Origin: Gyrodactylus bullatarudis
Taxonomy: Eukaryota; Platyhelminthes; Monogenea; Gyrodactylidea; Gyrodactylidae
Length of the DNA stretch: 64,000 nucleotides
Assembly (NCBI GenBank): GCA_012064415.1
Contig: SSNU01000247.1
Location: 806,629-870,628, forward strand
Direction: 5' to 3'
Part shown: in pieces, positions 47,548 to 58,424 of the stretch
Position numbering within the stretch: the stretch's first letter is position 1
Layout of the letters: each line of letters starts with the position of its first letter
Position numbers and translations under genes: made by a program
Notes under the pieces: model-generated
Seen by the model: the letters and a program-made list of their open reading frames with translations, nothing else
What the model was told of the DNA's origin: nothing
The model's database searches: none

Positions 47548-48775
47548 TCATGATAAATATTCATTTATCGCGTATTGTTTCAAGTGGCAATAAAAAGTCA
47601 TGTTCTCAGACTCCTCGAGACAAGTGTCTAGTGCATTTACAAGCTTTGAATGTTCCTCGTCGCATTGACAAACTACGATTATATAGAGAGGCGAATCACT
47701 AATGAGAGATTTCTTCTTGTTCATACTTGAGATTATCTGGTCAATGGATTCCTTGTCAAGAATTCTACTACCAGTTACTCTAATATCAGCATTAGGTGAT
47801 GGGGACTCATTTTCGGTCAGAACAACTACCAGCTTATTCTCCCTTGGAATCTTTTCGAATTCTAACTTTGAGATGGAATAATTCCTTGATTCAGATGAGA
47901 CTTCTGATAATTTATCATAGTCATAGTTCTGGATGAATTTAAACTTTTTATATATGTTCGAGGAGCAAAAACACTTGGGCTTTTTACCCGCAAGGGTAAA
48001 CGCTTGACTGAATCCACCAAGGCCAGCGAAGTTGTAGACTAATAATTTCCCCAGGAGAACTTCGCCAACACCAGTGATAACTTTTAGTGCTTCTGCAGCC
48101 TGCAAGCATCCAATGATCCCCGGAAGAAGTCCAAGAATGCCAACCTGAGATGCTTTGACTATATTCTCTCTTAGGGGAGGCTGTGGGTTCATACATCTGT
48201 AGCATGGTCCTTTGTTCACGTCTGTTTTATTGTTTATAGATGATCCGTAAAAGACTGTTAGGTGACCTTCCATACGAACTGCACTTCCACTGATTATAGG
48301 TTTTGAATCGCAGAAACCACAAATATCATTAATAAGGAATCTGGTTTCTGGGTTATCGGAACAATCTAAAACCAAATCAAATTGACGAATGATATCTATT
48401 GCATTATTTCTATCAAGTTTAACCTTAAAGGTAACAATCTCTACTGACGAGTTTAGAGCATTGCATGTTAATTTTAATGATTCTGCCTTGTTCATTCCGA
48501 TTCTACTCTCTTGATGAGCAACTTGTCGATGTAAATTTGATTCCTCAACAAGATCGAAATCCACCAGACCCAGTTGACCAACACCATTTGAAGAGAGGTA
48601 AATGGCAGATGGACAGCCTAAGCCTCCACATCCTACGATTAAAACCTTGGCTTTACACAATAAAAGCTGGCCTTTTGTAAATATTACAAATAAATTTACT
48701 TTCTTTTCCAAATTTATTCAGTATTATCTGACGATTATATTTCCTACCAAGTAATTCATCGATATTAGTCAACAT
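47548..48775 (-). CDS. MOCS3: UBA4/MOCS3-type E1-like protein with rhodanese domain
   Basis: Adenylyltransferase and sulfurtransferase that activates URM1 (tRNA wobble thiolation) and MOCS2A (molybdopterin synthesis). Exons 48775-48700 and 48671-47548, with a 28-nt intron, give 399 residues; human is 460. The intron is required to join YNRQIILNKFGKE to QLLLCKAKVLIVGCGGLGCP. ATP-site residues (GCGGLG, NLHRQ), and the zinc cysteines (CYRCMNP and KPKCFCS) are present. The E1 thioester cysteine, in NCADGG of other family members, is replaced: the sequence is VKASQVG. The C-terminal rhodanese domain is degenerate but keeps its cysteine (VVCQCDEEHS). AATAAA lies about 10 nt after the stop. The start is head-to-head with the syndecan-like gene. 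Confidence 0.9.
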
Positions 48776-48895
48776 ATTAAGAAATTCGCCAATTTTTTTG
48801 TAAAATTTAAAATTTCTAACATAAATATTTTGAGATTTTAGAAAATTGTTTTAACATTCAATGTAAATAGTGAAAGTATAAATTTATTATGTAGG
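48776..48895. promoter_or_regulatory. Shared intergenic region UBA4 / syndecan-like
   Basis: 120 bp between divergent ATGs. The ATG of the plus-strand gene follows directly on a 3'-splice-like TTATTATGTAG, so upstream exons of that gene cannot be excluded. Confidence 0.4.
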
Positions 48896-49204
48896 ATGCA
48901 GGAGGATCAAGAATTCCTACATCCGTCACAGGAGTATCGGGATGCATATTCAGAATACTTTCAAGATGAAATAGCCACACTGAACACCGCTGGAATTATT
49001 GGTGTAGTTTTCGGAGGTAAGTTCTACGAAATTAATCTCTATTATTTAGTAATCGGTGGAATTGGATTGCTTATTTTAATTGTACTTCTTGTATTCTACT
49101 TTCTTAAACGAAATCGACAGACGAAATATAACACTCAAGAAGATGAGCTCTTGAAGCAGAAATTAAACGGCTATCAAAACCCAAAAGCAGAGTTTTATGT
49201 TTAA
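48896..49204 (+). CDS. Syndecan-like single-pass membrane protein (short or 5'-incomplete)
   Basis: Type I membrane protein resembling the C-terminal part of syndecans, the cell-surface proteoglycans. I predict exons 48896-49016 and 49050-49204, with a 33-nt in-frame intron (strong GTAAGT donor, ATTTAG acceptor), giving 91 residues. Splicing unites VVFG with VIGGIGLLILIVLL into one continuous transmembrane helix with the G-x-x-x-G pattern of syndecans. The tail starts KRNRQTKYN, ends YQNPKAEFYV, and so matches the C1 region and the C2 EFYA PDZ-binding end. The acidic 30-residue ectodomain has no signal peptide or Ser-Gly glycanation site. A splice acceptor just before the ATG suggests missing upstream exons. 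Unspliced, the 102-residue ORF splits the membrane segment with a polar insert. Confidence 0.55.
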   Translation: MQEDQEFLHPSQEYRDAYSEYFQDEIATLNTAGIIGVVFGGKFYEINLYYLVIGGIGLLILIVLLVFYFLKRNRQTKYNTQEDELLKQKLNGYQNPKAEFYV

Positions 49205-50281
49205 TTTTTTTACATCCATTTGTTTCCCTCCCAGCTACAAATGTAAATTTTATTTGTGATATTGTAATTTTATTCATAAACTTTATATATTTTTCGATCA
49301 TTTCAAGCAGGCTTCTGCTACTGTTTAGTGCTTCTTTTGATTTGATTTTTCCAAAAATTTTATACTCAAGTGAATTATTATGAGCATATTTTCAAAGAGA
49401 ATTATCAGCTTTTTATGTATTCATGTAAATATTTAAGATAAAACCTTATGAGCAAATAAAAACTGTAAAGATTAATAAAACTTGTCTTGATTTTTGCATT
49501 TGGAGATGAGAAGTCAAAAAGATGGTTAATTACATCGAATAACATTGATTTCCTTTGTAGCACTAAATTAGTGCCACTAATGAAAAAATTTACATTTTTT
49601 CACTAACCGCCTTGTACTGTACACAGATTGTATATAGAAAATATTACTTTGTAAAACTGAAATAAATCTATTTGAAGAGACTTTAGCATCGGATACAAAA
49701 AAGAATTTTTATTCATATATCAAAACAGCGAGCGAGCGAGAGAGAGAGAACGAACATTTTCTCACCAAAGTACTAAAATTTATTTCTCAAAGAGAAAATT
49801 GTGACAAACTCTTCAAAAGAGTTTATTTCTTTTTCAAATCCAATTAGAGATAAATAAAATACACCGCTTATTTATTTCACACGTTTGAAGAAGATAAAAA
49901 TTGTCTCTCTTATCTCCATGAGAATCTTGAATCCATTTTATATCTTGAATGGATTTTTACGAGTAGTAGCGAAACTGACCTAATAACCTCTAAGACCCTG
50001 CATGATTTTATTACTTTTACTCTAGACCTTTTACAGCTATGCTGAGTGATAGCAGACAAAATCCTGCGTCTCTGATTGGCTGAGGTACAATGGAATCTTC
50101 TGATTGGTTTAGTGATGTTTTGAAAATATCTCAAATCGTAATTTTTATTTAATTATTTTAGTAAGTAAATAAATAATAAATACACAATTTTTATGTAACC
50201 TTGTTCGGAAAATAAAAATCAAGAAAACGGAGTTATAAATTGAGTGAATTGAAAAAAGTGATAAAAAGAGGATTATAGGCT
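49205..50281. other. Intergenic tract
   Basis: About 1.1 kb, AT-rich. It holds AATAAA signals near 49456 and 49474 for the syndecan-like gene and a short GAGC/GA repeat near 49732-49750. No gene seen on either strand. Confidence 0.6.
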
Positions 50282-53256
50282 ATGGGAACTACTATTAAGA
50301 AGATTGCCTACAAATCAGATATCGACAGATTCATCTGGAGAGGCCAAGTTCAATTAACAATCGAGAGAATATTCCCAGATGGCAGCACCATAAAAATCAT
50401 TCGTATTCGCTACATTGACGAGGAAATTAAATCAATGAAGGTTGAAGTGAAGAGAATTACAAATGATGAAAAAGAAGAAAATTCATTTGAGAATCAAGAA
50501 ATCTTTACGGAAGAACAGATCAGGAGTGGTGACTTGTCAGAGAGTAAACCTTTCACTTTGTAAGCAAACTTTTCAATAACACTTATTAACCAATCAGAAT
50601 CTTATCAACAGCATCACTTTTCATTGGGCAAATTTCAAGCCTACTAAACATATTTTTTTCTTCACCACTATAAAAGTATCGTGGTTTAATTATTGAAGTC
50701 TAGCGTTTTTTAGTCCATGGTAACTCTGTCAGTTCTTTACTTCCGATCCTTTTTTTTCCATACACGAATGAGTCATGATAAGGTGCAAAGAGATTCATCT
50801 CTCTCTCACCTCGTGTGTGCTTCTTAGCTGAGATGGAGAGAAAAGATAATCAACTGTGTTCATCATTTTGGACAGGAGTCTTTGGTGAATGAATGGCTGA
50901 AAAAATCACAATTTATGACTCATTCTTTTGAACCAAGTGTGGACTTTGTTAAATCAATTTTATTCAGAATACATTAAGATAACGAATTGTAGTGGTTTTT
51001 AAGTGAACTTTAGTGACGAGGGGAAATTAGTTAGTATCTCTAATTGGACGCGGAGAAGTCACATATCTTGACCTAGAGATAAGACTCAGTGTGTATCTAA
51101 TTTATAGGCTAGTAGGGAAGAAACAATCCAAAAATGTATGGCAGGCATAGATGCGTTTCGTCTGTATTGAGACTCTTCTGTATACCGTAGCCGAGAATCG
51201 AACCAGGGTCATGAGTATTAAAAGTCCAATTAAAGATACTAAAAGGCTTAAGCACTTATCTCTGGTCACTAAAATTCACTAAAAACTTAAATCAAGTATC
51301 TAAAATACTTGATCCAAAATATAAAAATAAATTGTTGTTTTATTTTTAAAATTTTCTTTTCATTCTGATAGTGAAAAGATGAATAATTTCTCAAGGAGCG
51401 ATCGAATCCTCTTCAGGTACTTTTCATCTAACAAGACCGACAACTCATTCACGGATTACTATGGCGGGTTCTCATTCTCCCTGAGACATCTTCTGAAGAC
51501 TGACTACAAAATTGGCTGGTTCTATCTACTCAGCGAGAACATTGCCATGAATAGCAATCTTGAGACGAAACCATTATCAAAGATTCACAATAAACTGGAG
51601 AAGAAGAGAAGACAGACAGAAAAAGTCCTTGTCAAATATTCAAAGCAGGGTTATGGATTTTCTGTGACAAAGACCAACTCAAACGACGGAATAAGAATTC
51701 TGACAGCATCATGTGATACACCTGGACTGGCTGAAGGCCAAAAGATCATCCGAATCAACAATTTCAAATTGGTAGACTCAAATTTTCAGTCGATAGCAGA
51801 AATAAATCGAATAATTCACCGGGAATGGATAAAAGAAAGGGATCTTGAGCTTACAGTTGTCAAGAGTCATGTTGAAAGTGGAAGCTTGAGAAGTTTCGAA
51901 GATGAGGAAAATCTGAGAGGTGAATCGAAGACGAATTTGGTAGATAGATTCCTTCGCTATTTTAGACTCAGTGATAGATCTCCAGACAACAGGTGTCAAC
52001 GGCGTAAGAGCTCGTCAACAAACTCAAGTCTAAGAGACATCAATTCGACAATGACAGAATCAGACTCTAGCCAAATAACAATGAATGAGAGTAGTAATAA
52101 CGATGTGAGGGATCTCAATTCCATGGCGTTTGTGGAACGATTAATTGAGGACAACAACTCGAAAGAGGGACCCTTGAATTATGTGATAATAAAGCCAAAG
52201 TTGGATCACGCTTTCCACGAGTTAGATTTGATCAATCGTAGAAGACAAGTGTCCATAGGGAAGTTTATGAGTTGGCTTCAGAACGCCTCAAAGGTCATGT
52301 CAAAGTGTATGAGAATTTATTGCGATCAACTCTGGCGAAATGGCCTATTGGAAGAGGAGACGAGGAAAAAGATTTTCCGAAATATGCCCAAAGTGAGTGT
52401 AGCCAAATCTATTTTAGTTGAATTGTTAATTATAAGTCCTTCTTAGCAAGGGGATTTGGATCTGTATATAATATTGTTTAGGGATAATGTAATTGCAAAA
52501 GTGATCCCAAAGAATCTTGATATTATTTACTAAAATTAGTGCTACAATAATGGGTTGATTCAGAGAAAATCTACAATATTTGAATAAAAAATATTTTCAA
52601 TATCCTATTTTAGCTGGCCGATCAGGTGAAGAGTCTCTACGAAGTAATTTTATCGAATTGTATCTTCTACAACGACAGGAAAGAGCCGAACAATTTAACG
52701 CCAGCTGCGAACAAAGAGGATAAGTATTCCCTAGATTTCTTCGAGCAGGATACCAATGGTAATGACCAGCCAATCTATTATATTGACAATCCAGGTACCA
52801 TTATTTATAATCATAATTTGGCCGAAATATTAAAGGAATTGAAGGCCTATTATGAAACCTATCTTGAGGGGTGTGAAGAGTTTAGGAAGGCGAGGAATAC
52901 GAATAAGGAACTTTTAACTTATCTAACTGAAGTGAGTAATAATCTTGTCCAATGTACATTTTGTATCACTTTTCCAGCTAGATTTTTGGAGGCCATACTT
53001 TGTCTCTGATTAAATTCCCTCTATCAGGTTGAAGATTTTTTTATTTTATTCCTGTCAGCTTCAGGGAACTGAGAGACAGCCATCAATTCCACGGACCTTG
53101 TCGATACCGATGGATTTCCCAAATGATCTTCTCAACTTTCTTCTACCCATTAAACATTTCACAATAAACGAACATTTGGATTACACGAATATCACTAAAA
53201 CCATATCAGGTGCGTATAAATTACACTGTATCTCGAGAGAGAGATTAGTGATGTAA
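50282..53256 (+). CDS. C2-PDZ protein with divergent RhoGEF (DH)-like region, RGS3-related
   Basis: Signalling scaffold of uncertain function. Exons 50282-50559, 51372-52392, 52614-52931 and 53059-53256 are in phase and give 604 residues. Residues about 17-145 look like a C2 domain (RGQVQLTIERI, then GGFSFSLRHLLKTDYKIGWF). A PDZ domain follows (about 165-245, KQGYGFSVTKT and GLAEGQKIIRINN). A serine-rich linker leads to NYVIIKP, similar to PNYIILAP of RGS3. The last third (EEETRKKIFRNMPKLADQVK, KELKAYYETYLEGCEEFRKA, LLNFLLPI) has the spacing of a DH domain but lacks strong catalytic motifs. No PH or RGS domain follows. The last exon has an alternative donor (CAG|GTGCGT, 53213), but no later plus-strand exon is apparent before RMC1. 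The 0.8-kb first intron contains a tRNA-like repeat. Confidence 0.6.
51185..51270 (-). repeat. tRNA-like / SINE-like element 4 in an intron
   Basis: Minus strand has a perfect B box (GGTTCGATTCTC), an upstream GTGCTTAAG-type A-box relic and a conserved-looking 3' end (CTCGGCTACGG). It lies antisense inside the first intron of the C2-PDZ gene. The spacing is too long and the arms too weak for a working tRNA. Confidence 0.4.
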
Positions 53257-53531
53257 TTGATTCATTGAGAAAATGGTAGAAATAATAAAGAAATAAAGGA
53301 AAATAACTATTTCTCATGGGACTCTGAAGAAAGGTGTCTCAATTTAAAATTTATAATTCAGGAATCACAAATAATTTCAATTTAAATATAAAAAATAAAA
53401 TGTAAGCTATCTCATACGTCAAGAAAAATCTGATAGTTTCAAGTCATGGTCTTCAACCGAGCTAGTTTTTATCACCTTGAATGGAAAAACATTATGTAAT
53501 TTCAGATGATATTTTAATTAGAGAATATGAA
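53257..53531. other. Convergent spacer between the C2-PDZ gene and RMC1
   Basis: 275 bp, AT-rich, 3' ends of two convergent genes. No other feature seen. Confidence 0.6.
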
Positions 53532-56500
53532 TTATTTATTAGTATTTGGATACCTGTTCAACATTTGATTAACGAATGGTATTTTTCTTTCAAGATCTTG
53601 AAAATTTTGTCGTTTCCAAAAGAATCTAGCCAAACGAGAGACTGAAACATTTATAAATCAAATTTTATAGAAAAATAAATTAATTTTATTCACAACAGTA
53701 TATGTCATGTATATATTTACAGAAATCCTCTTTCATCTGAGTTTTAAATCTGAGAGAAGGCTCTCTAGAAAGGAGAGGTTATTTCGTTACATTCGAGGAA
53801 ATTCTATAAGTACTTACCGAGATTATCAATTCTTTTATCATTAATGTTATACTGAGTTAGGATGAATAGTATCTGTTTCCTGAATGTGTGCTGATGGAGG
53901 GGTGGATTGTCAGCGATAACTAGAATCACATCTCTTAGCAATTTGAAATCATTCTTGATGAGAAGTCCTGGATGTTCCCCGCAAACCATAAGCAGGGAGG
54001 AAATTTCTTTTTCTTTCAACAGGCATTGGACTATTTCATCGAATCTATTGGCTTCGTTCCTCTAAACTCAACAGATTAGAGATAAGTAAGCAAAAGAAGA
54101 GGTGTATTGAGAAACGTACAGAGGCAATGTCGAGACAAATCTGCTGGTTAATCTTTGCAAAGACTTGAGAATCCTAGAAATAAAAAAGTGTAAGATTTGT
54201 ACTTTATCGCAAATAATAAGAGAGTTATTACGTTTTGAGACAAAGAAAAAGTTTTGCTTCCACAATATGATAGAAGAGTAAAAAGTCTGTTTCAAGTTCA
54301 AGACTAATTATTTGCACTCTAGATAGACTTTTACAGACGAGAATAAAAAAAACTAAATACAAAAAGGTACCTACATAGATTCAAGATGAGAAAAAAAGAG
54401 GAGTATTTACGTCTTACAAGGTTAAATTTTTTAATGTAAAATACTAATTGAACTATGATTGGTTGAAAATTAGGGGGCTTGAATAGAACGTAGAATAGTT
54501 TTTGTTTGTATGTGTCTATTCTCACAATGTGTTTTCTTAGGTAGCAAAGCGAGAGGAGATGAAGATGGTAACTTTAAAATTCTAAGGCTGGCACCATTTT
54601 CGTACCTAATAAATCCGAAAGAAAAAAATGTATAATATAGGAATTACCTTGTTAGGAGAAAGGAAGAAATTCTTGAATTCTCAAGAACAGGAGGTGACAT
54701 CCTAAAATGTGAAACATGTCCCAGTTTTGATAAATAGACAAGTTTTAATTGAAAAAGTTTTCTCATTTTGAAATTCAAAATGTATTTTTTTAATTGGATT
54801 TTTCTTGATTATAGCATGCGTTAAAAGTACAGAATTTCATTTACCATTATACAATGTATAATATACATACAACTATAGGAAATTACATTATACCTTTTGT
54901 ACACAAGCACATATTCTCATTTTGTATCTACGTGTATTTTGTATTTATTAACGTATTATTTTGGTCTGTTAAAGGTATAGATAGAATTTTACGAATTACT
55001 AAAGCTGATAGTTGATGTCAAGATGAGAATATATATTTCCACCGAATAGTCAGTAATATTAACCCTCATTGTCCCACTGGGTTATTTCTATCAAATATCA
55101 TTTTAGGAACTCATTGATAATGAGTCATTATTGTTCATCTAAGCGTCAAAAAATACTTTGTTTACCGCCCATTCGATAGGAAATCTATTTATCTTTTGGA
55201 TTACGCAAAGATCTTGGCTCTATCATTTGTAAAACTAGTCCTATACTAATTCAGAGAAAGTTGATTTTATCCAAAAATTTAATTTTTGTTTAAAACGCTA
55301 TTTTTAAAACCAAAAGTCCTTGATAAAAAGTAAGATAAATGCTATCGAGTAATCATACGCGTAGAATTCAAATATGCAATCACCGTTAAAAACTTTCAAG
55401 ATTAGGATCAAAAAATGAATTTGTAAGTCAAATAATAGACAAAAGATTCAAGGCGAGTCATGGAAAAAATTCTCTGGAAATTCAAGGGTTAAATAGTCGA
55501 TAATGGAAAAAAACACAGAGCTCAAAAGATTTTTGTCAAATTTTCTTTGCCCCATATATACTTATTGCAATAGATTCAAGGAAAGTTGTACAAGAGAAAC
55601 TTACAAATTCATCAATTTCCGTGAATAGTTTTGATTGTGTGAGGAAAATAATTGAATTATCCAGTCTGAGATTTGAGTATAGCTCTATGAGTCTCATTCG
55701 AAGTCTATTAATTGGTTTAACGTGGGCTTTGAAGAGATTCGAGAGCCAAGACAATAGTACAGAGAGGAGAAAATTATAGAGGGCCGTCTCGTGTTCACCC
55801 CCGTGTGAATGAATATTTTCAAGGATTGTCTGAAAGATGATCTGATCGAGATCTTCTTGTCCAAGCGGACTATTGATAAGAGTGAGTTTGTGTTGATTGG
55901 TCAGGGTTAACTTGAGGATACTGTCAAGCTTGGCAAAACATTCATCTTCGTTCGTAGTGAAATCTTCTCTTAGGTTAGTTACAATCTGGTTAGAGATGAC
56001 TGAGAGTTTTTCAGCAAGCCTACAGTGACAATTTGATCTACGCGAGAGGAATTTAATCTCCTGAATCTAAATTAGTTTGATTATGTAACTACTTCTGAGC
56101 AACAAGATAAATATAATGAGAATAAACTCACTTCACTATCAAAGGAGTCCTTTATGAGGCTGTAGTCCAAATTCATTATCCACAAAATACCCGATTCCTT
56201 ATCAATCAGATAATGGGGCAAAATTAATGACCTGCAGGAATCGTCTACATTAAGAAGAAATATATTGTAAACATAGATATTTACACAAATCAAAAGTCAA
56301 GTGGTCCTGGGAAATTGAGGATAGATTGGGTATGAACTTCTTGTCCATTGAGATGAGAGGGAATTCAATAGGTGGCAATACGTTGACGTGATACTTTACC
56401 TGGCCATCAGTGTAGAAAAATATGCCCAAATCGTAAAAGAAACTCTTCTAAAGAAAGAATGACAGCTTTATAATTGACAATTCTTGATTATCTCGTGTCT

Positions 56501-57430
56501 TATGATTACCTTGGCATCAAGAATATGAACATATACGAGATTGTCAACAACATTGAAATTAACCTGATTTCCCTCGATCGGAAGGAGGAGGTAGTTTGAA
56601 ACTTTTGAACCTTTTCTGCTTCGAGTTTAAAATCAAAGTTAAAATCAAAATATACCTTTTAATTCGAGCCAATTCGATACATAGAGGATACGAAGAGAAT
56701 TTGGGGTCTTCTGTTCGGTTATTTCTCTTCAGGGAACAAAAATACAATCGGTTATAACTATAGAGTGAAATATGAAATAAAGATTACATTAAGAGAATAT
56801 CTCTGGCCAGAAAGTCAGAAGCTAAAGTCTCGGTAGATATTGAGATCAATGAACAAGAGCTTGACTGATATTTGAAAGTTTCCATTTTCTTTTGATAGAA
56901 AACGACAAATATCCTGAATTCCGGACAAAAGTAATGACTCGTAATGCCTTTTAGAGGAAACTCTAATTTTTTTAGCGGACCCCTTCCGATTTGATCATTA
57001 AAAACTACCTCGAAAGAATCATGAAATAAAACTAGAATCGCATTTTCATCCATCCAGAGGAAATTTTGTATTTCATAATCAAAGCTGAGCCTTTTAACAG
57101 AGCCGAGGGGTGAGAAATCCTTCAAGGGTTGGAAGTCGAGGGAACTTCGAGTCTGTTGGATGATGAGCATTCCCAAAGAACTGTTTATCTTCATGTTTAT
57201 TATAAAATTTATATCATTAAGCCTAAAATTACAATAAAGTCTACTTGAATGAAAAATTGTTAGAAGTTTCCAAACATTTTACATTAACGCCAAGGATGCC
57301 CCTCAATCTAACAGTGATAAGCTAGTAATAAGAAAGGAAAACCAACATTTCTGTAGAGGGGATCAAAGAAAATTTGGTTATCACTAGACTGAGGCTCAAA
57401 TACTACATTCTCACTGAAATCTAAACACAT
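53532..57430 (-). CDS. RMC1: RMC1 (C18orf8/Mic1), regulator of the Mon1-Ccz1 complex
   Basis: Subunit of the metazoan Mon1-Ccz1-RMC1 exchange factor that activates Rab7 on late endosomes. Eleven exons in phase: 57430-57347, 57321-57245, 57222-56788, 56757-56656, 56615-56510, 56447-56285, 56244-56132, 56066-55605, 54173-54120, 54061-53818 and 53641-53532. They give 649 residues; human is 657. The N-terminal beta-propeller follows the family (QIFFDPLYRN, LGMLIIQQTRSSLDF, YNRLYFCSLKR, NFNVVDNLVYVH). The C-terminal Mic1 helical domain ends RLARFFWKRQN, matching IFRFFEQRN. The first two introns are only 25 and 22 nt, and both are needed to keep the similarity. The eighth intron is 1.4 kb with nothing coding seen. 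AATAAA abuts the stop codon. The start is 74 bp from METTL2. Confidence 0.88.
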
Positions 57431-57504
57431 TCTTGTCGAATGACACTACTAACAGAACAAATGTCAACCCTAATGTGAGGTTTGCAACGTTTGTTTAAAC
57501 AATT
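57431..57504. promoter_or_regulatory. Shared intergenic promoter region RMC1 / METTL2
   Basis: Only 74 bp lies between the divergent start codons, the tightest pair in the window. No TATA box seen. Confidence 0.5.
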
Positions 57505-58424
57505 ATGAAAAATGAAAATCTAACATTTGGAAATAGAAAATTGCAGGATGAAAAAGCTGTTTTTGAGCACAATGCATGGGATGATTTCGATGTGACAGAT
57601 GAAATGCAAGAGGAAGCTGAAAAAAAGATAAGCCTCAATTGTCAAATAACAGAAGATGTTGATTTCATTAGTGAGTTTAATTTAAACTTACTTTACATAG
57701 ATGACACTAAGAATAACTCGAAACTCCACTGGAATAATTTTTATGCGAATCATAAGGCCAACTTCTTCAAAGATCGAGCCTGGCTTTTTCATGAATTTCC
57801 ATTTCTGTTAGAAAATAATCTCAAGATCTTAGAAGTAGGTTGCGGAGTCGGCAATACGGTCTATCCTCTTTACAAGGCCAAGTAAATATTTAAATGTACT
57901 TATACAATTGTAGCTCCTCGATATTGATATTTTGCTGTGATATCTCTGAAGTTGCTATTAATGAACTCAAATTAGATAAACGTTTTGATTCCCTGAGAAT
58001 ATTCCCTTTTGTTTGTGATATTAGCCAGTCTCCCTGCAATATGCAGTTAATTCAAGATAATTCTCTTGATTATACATCCCTTATTTTCGTTTTGTCGTCA
58101 ATTCCTTTGGAGCTAATGGACTCAGCCGTTATTAATTTACACAGAAAACTCAGAAAGGGCGGCAAAATTCTTTTCAGAGACTATGCCAAGTATGATCTTG
58201 CTCAGCTTCGATTCAAGTCAGGTCGTGCTGTAGACTCTTGTAGTTACGCTAGAGGTGACAAGACTCTAGTCCACTTTTTCACTCTGGAAGAGGTTGGAAA
58301 TTTATTTTCCAAGCACGGTTTTCATATGAGTTCCAGCAAGTATGACCGTAGACTCATTGTGAATAGAGCTAAAAAGTTGAAAATGTTCCGAGTCTGGCTC
58401 CAATGTGAATTTCTTAGAGAATAA
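57505..58424 (+). CDS. METTL2: tRNA N3-methylcytidine methyltransferase METTL2
   Basis: SAM-dependent enzyme of the METTL2/8 family that makes 3-methylcytidine at position 32 of threonine and arginine tRNAs. Exons 57505-57881 and 57914-58424, with a 32-nt intron, give 295 residues. The N-terminal signature (FEHNAWDDFD) and WNNFYANHKANFFKDRAWLF are typical. Motif I is ILEVGCGVGNTV (about 108-120). FCCDIS, SLIFVLSSIP, GGKILFRDYAKYDLAQLRFK and YARGDKTLVHFFT follow. The C-terminus ends with NRAKKLKMFRVWLQC. The acidic insert found in vertebrate METTL2 before motif I is missing. AATAAA overlaps the stop codon (58420-58425). Confidence 0.94.

Noticed and set aside
47508..47552. ATG overlapping the UBA4 stop (ATGA) that starts a hydrophobic, signal-like peptide
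   Set aside because: The frame closes after 14 codons. No GT donor joins it in phase to the next exon, and AATAAA lies inside it, so it is UBA4 3' UTR.
53213..53256. Extension of the C2-PDZ gene beyond the donor-like CAG|GTGCGT into PH/RGS exons
   Set aside because: No plus-strand exon with such similarity was found before or within RMC1, which occupies the other strand.
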